Of a stretch of DNA of 64,000 nt, positions 23,801 to 34,613 are shown in pieces. How positions within the stretch are numbered: the stretch's first letter is position 1; each line of letters begins with the position of its first letter. The translations under genes and the position numbers were made by a program. Under the pieces are notes generated by a model. It saw nothing but the letters and a program-made list of their open reading frames with translations. It searched no databases and was not told the origin of the DNA. This stretch comes from Plecoglossus altivelis. Taxonomy: Eukaryota > Chordata > Actinopteri > Osmeriformes > Plecoglossidae. The stretch spans positions 12,930,607-12,994,606 of the forward strand of contig BROE01000011.1 of NCBI GenBank assembly GCA_036571765.1. The letters run 5' to 3'.

Positions 23801-26800
23801 AATGACGCTTAAAATACATATACGTGGGTTTTACTGATGTAGGTTACTAGCTGATCTGGTGCCTTATCCTCTTGATATCCTCTACTAGATGCTGTTAGCT
23901 TTCTGTGCACCTGAGGACAGGATATGAGGCAATGAGCTGACCCACAGAGGAATCACAGTGGCTGAGATGGCTCGTACCGCTGAGGTCATATTTGTGTGCT
24001 CACCAAAAATAGCCATATCTTCTCATATATGGCTCCATAATTAGCTATCCTAGCAAGCGATAGCGTAGGCTCAGTGAAGGATAGGACAGTTTAAGGCAGG
24101 GTCAGGCATTTAATGTGTCTGAGAAAGCTCTTTATTACAATATTGATATGTAAAGCACGCCCAAATTAGTGGTTTTGAATTCATCCATTTAAAATATGAA
24201 TTTATTTCCATGTTAAAATAAACGTATTCCAATCCAAGAATTGGAGGTTCAGAAATCAGATTACTCAAATAGGGACAGTAAAATTCATATCCCAAAAATT
24301 CCACTCTCACGCAAAAAGGTGATACTTCAGAAAGGCTATGCAATACAACCATCTCAGTTCTCGAGGAAGGGACCAACTGACCTTTAACTCCAGACAGTCA
24401 TACATGCTGATCAGTCATCCAATCACAGCCTGAGGTCTAACGAGAGAGTTCCGGTCTGAAGTAAGGAATACCTTGGTATCCCCGGATGTTGACATCTCAA
24501 ATTTCTCAGATCAAATATTTTGGGGATCTGAATTTAACTATTCCAATTTGAACAATCTGAATTTTGTTCTATGTGAATTTCTGAAGCTTTAAATCTGCCG
24601 ATCAGATTTATTTTTTAACGTGTCTATTAATTTTGATATTTAAAGAGGTGAATTGTAAACTAACAAATTGGGTGAAGTTTAATGTTAAATACTAAGTATG
24701 CAATACATTTTAAATAAAAAAATATTGACATTAAAAAAACTAAATGAAATCGACATATATGACCTTCGAAAAAATTATAAACACCTGCGCATACTCAGTT
24801 TAGCGGGATTGCAGTAGTTTTACGAGGTAGTAGTAGATGTATGAATCGTATTTGAACAGAAATTAAAATTGCTAGCTCCACTTAACTTACCTAAACTTGC
24901 TTTAAATTGCTAATTGACACCAGATTCTGCTCAGCTTTAACTGTCTTGTAATGAATGTCTACAACAGCGGAATGAGTTCGGATATTTGGTCAACTTTAAA
25001 GCGATGACAAATAGCTACCGTTAGCTTTGAGCTAGTTTCGGTTATGTTGCTACAGGTAACGACTTACCGCTGGTCCCATAAAGTTTTCACGTTGAAATGA
25101 CGTTGTCTCAGCCGTACCTCGTGCTACTAGCGACCTCTCGCAATCCTAAACGACATGAAATCTCAAGTGGCTAAAAACATCTAGCGACTATATGCAATTT
25201 CGTCCACCTCCGTTTTAGTTATCGATCAATAACGCCAAAATAGCTGAAATGACTACTTCCGTGTTGCCGTCTTAAAAAGTACGTCCCGCCAATTTGGTTT
25301 GGATTGACGTCATCACGTAATCCTTCACCTTTCAGCAACTTTCATTATGTAAGAAGCTTTTAGCGCAAAAAGAGCAGCTAGCTAGCAACCTGTAAGCAAC
25401 GGCAGTACGCAACATTGTTACTGGAATATTTAAAAGCAAAAATATTCCAAGTAAGTGTATTCCGGCAGAACCACAAATAACTATATGCATTAGGTTACTT
25501 TCTGTAGGTGGTTGTAATGTAATTTAACTAGACACCGCTTTCAGAAGTAAGAAATCACCACTGAACTGTAGCTAGTGTGTCGTGTTCCGAAGTCAGAGAA
25601 GTAACGTTAGACTATGAATCTGGAGATTTTCTGTCACTGCTTGTCTGCTCGCCCATAAAAAAACGTGTGTGAGAAACCATACACACCTTGGTACTGCTGT
25701 CTGAGTGGCGTCTTGCACAGGCTTGAAGCTGGTTCATCCAGAATTGCTGCTCTTTAGCGTCGGCCGCTGCAAAAAAAGAAAGAAAGAAAAAGAAAATTAC
25801 ACGTTGAAATCCCCCAAACGTCATCTTTTCGTTCACACTTGGATTACAGGCAAGTCATTAAGCAACGTTCCCTGTATGTGTGTCCCTCTTATGCGCTAAT
25901 GACACCAGTGAAAACCAATTACCAATTGAGCAAAACTGTAGCATTAACCATAAGATAAAACAGCGCTAGGATAATGAGCCATGTTCTTTAACCCTACCAT
26001 CTGCGTGACAGATGTGCGCAGGAATAAACATGGAGGCTATCAAAACATGTATACAATGTGGAAAACTCTGACAGCAATACAGGTCTGTAAAATATGTTTT
26101 ACTGACTGCTATTCTTCAAGACATGCCTTTTTATGATCTTACTGATGGTCTGAAAGAGAGCTTTGTCAAATTCCACCAGATGTCAACGACTAATACAAGT
26201 GCTACAGCAGTCAGTCTATTGGTCGTAAGACACAGGCGACCCATCATGTTGGCCTGTGTGGTCATGGAAGCGATTAGATGTTGTTCGTTTGACGTTCCCG
26301 TCGATCACGGAAGAATTGTGACAACCGCTGTTACGCGGTGCAGGCGTCAAGATGCGATGACGTTGAAGACGATTCAAATGCTTCGGTCTCAGAAGACTAG
26401 CTTCCCAGAGAGGATCGACTGCTATCAAATAATTGTGTCTCCATGGTAACAACTCACGAGAAAGCAGACGAAATACTTCATTAGCTGAAGTATTGTACGC
26501 ATATCCCACGATTGTCTGGAGTTCCTGGAAGTGATTAGCCGACACAATAGATTAATGTTTAAATCTACCGAAGTAGGTTTTAAGGAAATGAGTGGTCTTT
26601 TCCTGGAAGGAATTCATTTAGCTTGTGTCAATCAATCTTGGTATCTGAACATCTTTATAGAGACAAGCCTTTTTCTTTCCCTCTTTTTCATGTCTCTCTC
26701 TTTCTCTCCCCAGAAACATGTCATTTTCCTAAGGACGTGCATGCATTCAGATCAGGTGCTCTCCCCCTCGCGCTTTCCACGAGCGTCTGCGTGGATCAAC

Positions 26801-29800
26801 ATAATCAGCGGACTAGAAGGAATAGAGGTGAATTTGGCAGCGTTGAGCGGCTATGCTAATTCGCACCTGTGTGTGTGCTGCAAACACACCGCTGATGGGA
26901 GCCACGCTCACTAGCTAGTCATTAGTTTACCGGCTTGTACTCGTGCTCCTGTTTGAAACGAAAGTTTCAAGTGTGGGGGGGGCACCAAGTTCAATTGCTG
27001 TTGTCTCCGTTTCGCTCGACAAATGAACTCCACACCTGCGCTTCCACAGGAAGCGTAGTACGTTCGCTATGGGTCATATACTGCCAGACTTTGCTTCTTT
27101 CGCAATGAACAGCGACAGCCGTGTTGTCATCGACTCTGAATGACGATACGTGCACAGCTCAGTAGACATTCAACGCAGTGCCGTTTCCAGCACATGGGGT
27201 CCTAGGGCAATCTTCAACCCCGGAAGACTGATGTACATTGGCGTTGATCGCAGCTTCGTTTGGTTAAACACGCAATTTCAAGCCTGGGAAACTGGCTCTG
27301 CCCCTCTTCAGAGCGCCCTAAAGCATCTGTTTATCAAACCTCTCCACCAATAACCAGCACTGATTCAACAAGAACAACCAGGCCCATTGCCTGTAGAAAC
27401 GAAGCTAATATCGCCTCGTTCCCAGCCAAGCGATACAGTACCATGCCTATGTAATTACACTGATGCTAATTGCAGTGATAAAGTGGATGTTGTTAGTCAT
27501 GATGATAGTCCGAAACAGTCAAGTGCGGGGGAATCTGATTAAGGTGAACGGGGGTTAATGCGACAGAGCGACTCCACAGCCGGGTTCTGGATAGATTGAG
27601 GCCATATAAGTGCATGAGCCTTCAGAAGGGTAAGTTACAATGGCGTTGTATATCTAGGGGCAAGTTTAATGAACTGTGGCGAAAACATAACCATTTCTTT
27701 TATTTTTTTTATAAGTAACCCAGTCTTGTCCGATACAAGATGTCATTTTAATGATTTGCCTCACTGTGTGTTTGATGTGTGCTTGCAAAAAATAAAATTG
27801 GATATTTCTATGTGCAATATGAAACATCTGTACTATTAAGACTCACAAATGCTTCTGCTTAGGCCTTCTGCTTAGTCCATTTCTACACAAGTTGAAAAGC
27901 TGTTTTAACCTTGTCAATGTCTGGCCTATCTCATTCAGATGTCATGTGGTCAACTGTTTTATTTGCCATCGGATCACTGAAACACGATTAAAACCAATGC
28001 TTTTCTTGGTCCTTAAGTACTTGGAGGCCTTAAACACACACACACACACACACACATTCCTCAAGGCTGTGCACTGAACATGAATTGTTCTCTGTGTTTC
28101 TTTCCCCTTCGTATAATTACCCTCTACTGCCAGGTTTCAATAGCAGCAAAGTCGTGATCTTGGTTTACAGCCTGTATCAGTTCTGAGAACTCCACAAAAC
28201 TCACGTACACATTCTAGAATTCTCAGAGAAGTTATTAGAAGCTGAGATCAATTGAGGCCCTCCAGAGAGAGAATTAGAACAGCTATATAGTTCCACCTCT
28301 CTCCCAGAGCTGTGGGGGTGAAAATCTCCATGAAAAGGGTTATCACAGGACATCAGCCCAAGAACAAAGGTTACATTCACAACCAGGGCTGCTGTTAAAT
28401 CCAGGGGGGAGGATTAAGAGCTACAATACAACTTTCTTGTTCACAAAGAAAAATGTTGTCTCCAAGACTCTATGCGGAAGTTTAAACATGTTGAAAAACA
28501 TCAACAACACCAGTCAGGACAAAATAATTGCATCAGGCGATTTGAAGTAAGGTCAAAGAAGGGTTGGTGGTTGCCAACTCAAGGTTGTCGAATAGAAAAC
28601 ATTTCCTGGTTGCTGAGGGCTTGAATCCGGGTGTTTTTTATGGTGGGTTAACTGACAAGTTAGGCGAGTAAGCCCACAGACAAAGCGGGTATTGACCCGA
28701 TTGTATAAATCGCATTCAGCAGTTCTACATTCCCCACGACCTTTTCCTTTTCTGGGCTTTCCAGGCAACTGGACTATATTCTTTATCATACTTGACTCAT
28801 TAATTTAAGCAAATCAGCAGCAAATAGCAAACTCCACCCCTCGTATGTTGTGCCATGGAATAGCGCTGCATTGCTCCTAGCTTGAAGTTCCTCATGATAA
28901 TTTAGGTATTGTGTCACTAGCAAGATATGGAGCCTATTTGGTTAGAATACGGAGCTTATGCATCGATGCCAACCGATAGAGAGTGGTGTTGTACTGCCTG
29001 TGGTGAGTGTACGTATGGTCTTTCCCTGCTCTCCCTGCCGTCGTCCTGCGTTGTGACCTCTGCACTAGCTAAGGTCAGTTTGTTCGTTCCTTTTGCATCT
29101 GTGTGAACTACTGTTCCTATGGGACTATGACTGTGTGTGTCCTGCATCACTGTTGTGTGCGCTGTAGTTTCCTTGAGGAATATGGTGAAGGGCGAAGTTA
29201 TTTCTTTGTGGTGGCTGAGCTTACGTCCTCGCTCGCTTGGGAAGGGGGATCTAGTTTCCGTGATGGGTGCTGTTGGATGTTGGTTTGAATAGAGGTCGGT
29301 CTTCGTCTCTTTGTGGGGTTTGGTGTCTGGTGGTGCTGGCGTTTGGAAACGCTGGGATAGGTGGTGGGGCGGTGGTGGACCCAAGGTGGGGGGTTGGGTG
29401 TGGTCTCAAGTGGTGGGCGGTGGGTCGCTATCAGGTGGCGGGGTGGAGGTGGGGCCCAAAGTGGGGACGCCTGGGGGCTCGAGGTGGTGGGTAGTGCCTC
29501 CCACGGCTGGGGGGTTGGCCGGTCCTCTCAAGGTGGTGGTGGCCTGGGTGCTGGAGTTAGAGGAAGCGTGAGGAGGGCGGCGCCTTATCTGGAGGCAATG
29601 TGGGGAGTGGGAGGTGATGAGCCTCCACTAAGGTGGGGGGTGTCTAAGGGCTCAGGTGGGGCTCGAGCTGCCCTAGTAGGGGGTGGGGCTAAGGGTGGGG
29701 GGTGGAGGGTGGGGCCCAAAGTGGGGAATGGGGCTCAAGGTGGGGGGTAAGGCTCAAGATGGGGGGTGGGGCTCAGAGTAGGGGGTGGGGCCCAAGGTTT

Positions 29801-32800
29801 TTCGAGAGGTGTTGGCAATTGTAATGGGTGAGGTTAAGGTGTATGTAAGATGCTTCAGTGCTGTTTATGGGCATTGTGTTTCCAAGAGACCACACATCAC
29901 TCATCAAACTTCCAGCCCTCTCCTGTTCATGTTCCCCTCCAGGCCAGACCCAGGGCCTACCTCTGAGTTTGTACAGCTCTCCGTTGACCGAGTTGACGAT
30001 GAACATGTGCGGTGCCTCGTCGCTAGGGGTTACGGACGCACCAATCATTGGCAAGGACCCTCTTGGCTTCTGGCTCCTTCCCTGCTCGTTGACAAAGTAC
30101 TGGAGTTGTCCCAGCTCAGGGTCCAGTACAAAGTACCTGCAGGGAAAAGATGGAGGGAGGGAGAGAGAGAGGGAAGGATCGGGGGGAGGGAGGGAAGGAT
30201 GGGGGGAGGGAAGGATGGGTGGAGGGGGGAGGGAGGGAGGGAGGGAAGGGTGGGGGGAGGGAGAGAGGGAAGGATGGGGGAGAGGGGAGAGAATTATGGG
30301 ACGGAAAGGTACCAAATATATTAGTTTATTGATCTTAACGTTTGGAGTTGCACTGTTTGTATGTTACTGCAAGTGTGACTTCTCATTACTGTTGAACATT
30401 TTGCCATGACTGGGGTGACTAGACTGCCCATGTCAGGGGAAGCTAAAGAGGGGAACACGCTAATAGTGTAAGTGGCCGACGGAGAGGAAGAGTACCAAGA
30501 GAGAGAGAGCGCTCTAAAGAATTGGATGCATCAGGAAAATAAGAGAGCAATATCGAGCGAGCCAAGATATTCATTGTGCATTTCTCGTTGTTCACACTTG
30601 CCTTTTATGCTTTGACAGTCTGTGGGTGTAGACGCATTTGAACTCCTCATCTAAACCGTCCCTATCATTAGCTAAGGCTTTGTCATCAACACCTAACTAC
30701 CAGCCAAACTTCAATTTGCCACACCAAACCATTAGGACGGGCATCTTGAGCGAAGCTCTCAGTATCTGATTAATGAATATCTCACCGCTACATTTAATTG
30801 AAACTTTCTCCGCCTTCAAGGGTGCTAAAAATAAAACGCAGTTCAAAAGGAACTATGCTGCCTATGGAGAACGCGTCGACTAACGCATCAGTATCCTACT
30901 AGGGCCAAGCAGGGACTGGATGGGAAACTATTCTCCCGATGGCCAGTCCTCTACCGGTGCCAACCAAACGATAGGTGGCGCATTAACAAATAACACTTTA
31001 ATATCCTGGCTCGTCTCAACTGTCGCTCGTCGCTACGGATGTGCAGCCATGTTAGCCTAGGGCAAGCTGTTGTTAACCAGCGGTTCTCTCCCTAATGATC
31101 GATAGCGTCTTTCCATGCACGATTAGAGGAACGGCTGTATTGACCAGACTGTGGAACATACTGAGCAAGTGCTCACTGGTCAATACCACCCACGGACACA
31201 AACAACACCACCCTGCATTAACAGACCAGGCCTCGGACTCGGTCCTTGACTATTTGTCCGCCGAAACCCTGAAGAACCACGCGTATATATAAACATTCTG
31301 TTGCGTACTTGATGCAAAGCGATGTTTATCTAGCGCTACAATGTAATGTAGACTAACTGGATGCATATCTTCTGCAGCAAATGATGTATTTCACCATGTG
31401 TAATATAAGTCTGTAAAATGTATTGGTTACGGTTTTCTCTGCCGTATTGCAGCAGTATCTCATGGGGTTGGGAAGTTCCCCCCTCCCTTCGCTAGCTTCC
31501 TAAGCAGTACATTGTACATCAAATCTAAACATACTTCAAATGAACTACAGCGCCTGTTACCAGAGTCCAGTCCTGCTCATAGCTTGAGCAAGCAGCACAG
31601 AAGCTCGTCATTCAAACTTCACCACATCATCGTCACCGCCACGCATGGACGTGTGAAATGGCTTCTCCTCACAAAAACGACTTGGGACTTTCCTGCGAAA
31701 TAGTCCAAACTCCTCATCCTTTTTGGGAAGTGATACGAAATCTTCAACTAGGTCTCCCCCTCCTCCACCACCTTCCACACACACACACGCACACACACAC
31801 ACACACAGGCCGAGACAAATGTGTGGGACAGCGAACTTTGTGCCTGAGTCAGTTCCTGCCCGGCCCAGTCAGCACAGCCATGGATTTAGCGTTGACCTCT
31901 GGGGCTTCGGCAAGCACTGTATCCGAAGTGAAACACGACGCGGCTCCTAAACGTGATGGATGGGACTGACACGGCTAACTCTCTAGTGGTTCGACGTCCG
32001 GATAATACCAACAACAAAAAAAACACACACACTACTTGATTGTGGGTAAAAACACATCTTGTATTGTGGTGATAATCACCACAAAATAATAATAACCACC
32101 AAAGTTTACATTACAGGTAACTTGCTAAGTATTGATGCTATGCTATAAGGTTGTAACGGAAACGATGTATCAAGCCACTCTAGCTATTTGAAACATTTCT
32201 ATGTTTTCACCAGGTGTTAAATTACAAAAGGCAGCAATAGCCCAAACATATATCTTCTTCTTTTTAAACAATGACCTATTCAGGTCACTCTGACGGACAG
32301 TTTCCATCCATAACTGAACGAATTTCCCAGCTCTGACGAGTAACATGACGCCTGAAGACTGACACCCCCGTTTCCGAGTTTTTGAACAAAGCTTTGTGAG
32401 AAAGCGCAGATGGGTCCTAATTGGATGACAGCGTTACTAAGGGCCCCTGGTTTCCAGGCTGCTTCTCCAGGGCCCTGCAGGTCACACGTGGACCAGAACA
32501 GACCAGCTTAGCACTCAGACACCCATACTGCTTTGATCAATGGAGCCCTGCGCAGAAAAATCTGCCTCTCTCTCCCCTCTTCTTTCTCACCTCTCCATCT
32601 TCTCCCCCTCCTCTCCTTCTCTCCCCATCCTCTCCTTTTCTCTCCCTCTCCTTCTCACCCCTCCTCTCCTTATCTACCCTTTCTCTCACTCTGCTCTCTT
32701 CCCTCCTCTCCCTTTCCTCGCCTCTCTTTCCTCTTCTTTACTCCCCCTCCTCTCCCTCTCATTCTCTCTCTCCTCCTCCCTCCTCCCCCCTCCTTTCCCT

Positions 32801-33759
32801 CCTCCCTCCTCTCCAGAAGACACATCTGCAGAGAGATGATTCATCCCTGGCTTTCCTCTCCCACTTTTCTCTGCATGGAGAAATACTTCAATAGAAGCTA
32901 CAACCAAGATCGACGGGGTACAGCTGTCTGTCTGTGGGGAGGACAGGTGGAGGTGGGGTACAGCTGTCTGTCTGTGGGGAGGACAGGTGGAGGTGGGGTA
33001 CAGCTGTCTGTCTGTGAGATGTGCCCCAGATTGGAAGACACCTTTCAGATTATGGTTCACTTCAACACCCACTCTGGTGTGAAAGCTGTCCTTGAATAAA
33101 TAACAAATACACAGGCTTCCCTGTTAAAGAAACTGCATTTCAACAACAACACACTTGTCTTCGTTCGATATCAAGTCTTTTCGTGATCGCTAATATAGCC
33201 AAGAAACAAGAGCTGAAAACAGGATTAGAGGGCATCCAGAAATATGGTCCAATTAGTACACAGTATGTTCGTAAACACATCGGCACCGTTTCTCCGGTCA
33301 CCTTGGAAACCAGCTCTCGACCTCTGTGCGTGTTTAGAACTTCCAGTTCTTGATCAAACAAGCAACTTTTAAGGAGGAGGAGTGAAATAGAAGCTAAGTA
33401 AATAACCGTTGTACATATGTTACAGTTGGGATGAAATCCCTCTGTGAATGAATCCTTCGGCCGCAGTCTTCACATCGAACGACGACGTGTTGATCGGATC
33501 ACAGTGGCTCATCTGCCAAAGCCAGGCAACACTTAGTCCAGCCCTGCGCATTAACACGGCTTTACATGATGAACTGTTGTGGTGTTTTGAGGAACATCTG
33601 TTGAGCAACAACAGGCTGCCTCTCCTGTTGGTATGTGGAGTCAGTGCACTGATAAGGAATCTGTGTTAGCATTGAGCAGGTGCCCTGTGTGCCACACTGA
33701 ACAGATTCATCTTGACTATAATCAGAACAGTGGGCTGCAGCATGGGGCAGTTTAGCTTT

Positions 33760-33791
<32 letters not shown>

Positions 33792-34568
33792 CAGTGTGTG
33801 TGCGCGTGCGAGTGTGTGTGTGTGAGTGCGAGTGTGTGTGAACAGTAATGTTAAGTCACCCCCATGGATCCTGAAGGAGATCTGGAATTAAAGATGGAGT
33901 AGCAATCACACTGTGTGTGTGTCTTTGTCTGTGTGTGTGTGTGTGTCTTTGTCTGTCTGTGTGTGTGTGCGTGTGTCTTTGTCTGTGTGTGTGTGTGTGT
34001 GTATTTCTCTGTGTGTGTGCACGTGAACTCACGATTGCTATTGTTTAAAAAAAATGCAGAGATGTGTATGTCATTGTAGACATCCACAACCCGTTCACAA
34101 TGAAACTATCACCTGCGTTTCCGTAACGAACCCCAGTTTGCAACCACCACCCTATATATACAGACCTGAAGACCACCTTCCTTCACCATCACACACGGCG
34201 TGATGGACAGGGCTTGTAATTACTTTAGCATCATTCCCCCAGTCAGTGGCCTTGCTATTTTAAACCCCTTTCTACACAGCATAAGGTTCCGGACATCATG
34301 AAGCAATAACAACAACGAAGACAGAGATCTTCGTGTGAAACTGTTCAGCTGTCAGTATCCATCCTGTACAATATGACATTCCTGCTTGTTTCCCTTTTTT
34401 TCATTTTTTTTTCTCAGGGAAAACATTCTATTCCTGGGCACTAGGCAACAATCGTCATGACGCTGAAGGAAACATCTTCCATCGCCAAACACCAGAAATT
34501 CTAGAAATACCTCACATAATTCCGGTAAAAATACCTACTACCCGGTTGCCTACGTTATGAAAGCCCCC

Positions 34569-34613
<45 letters not shown>

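Noticed and set aside
28956..29384. 142-codon Thr/His-rich minus frame in osbpl10 intron 2
   Set aside because: No recognised domain, no convincing splice pair; partly overlaps a G-rich minisatellite.
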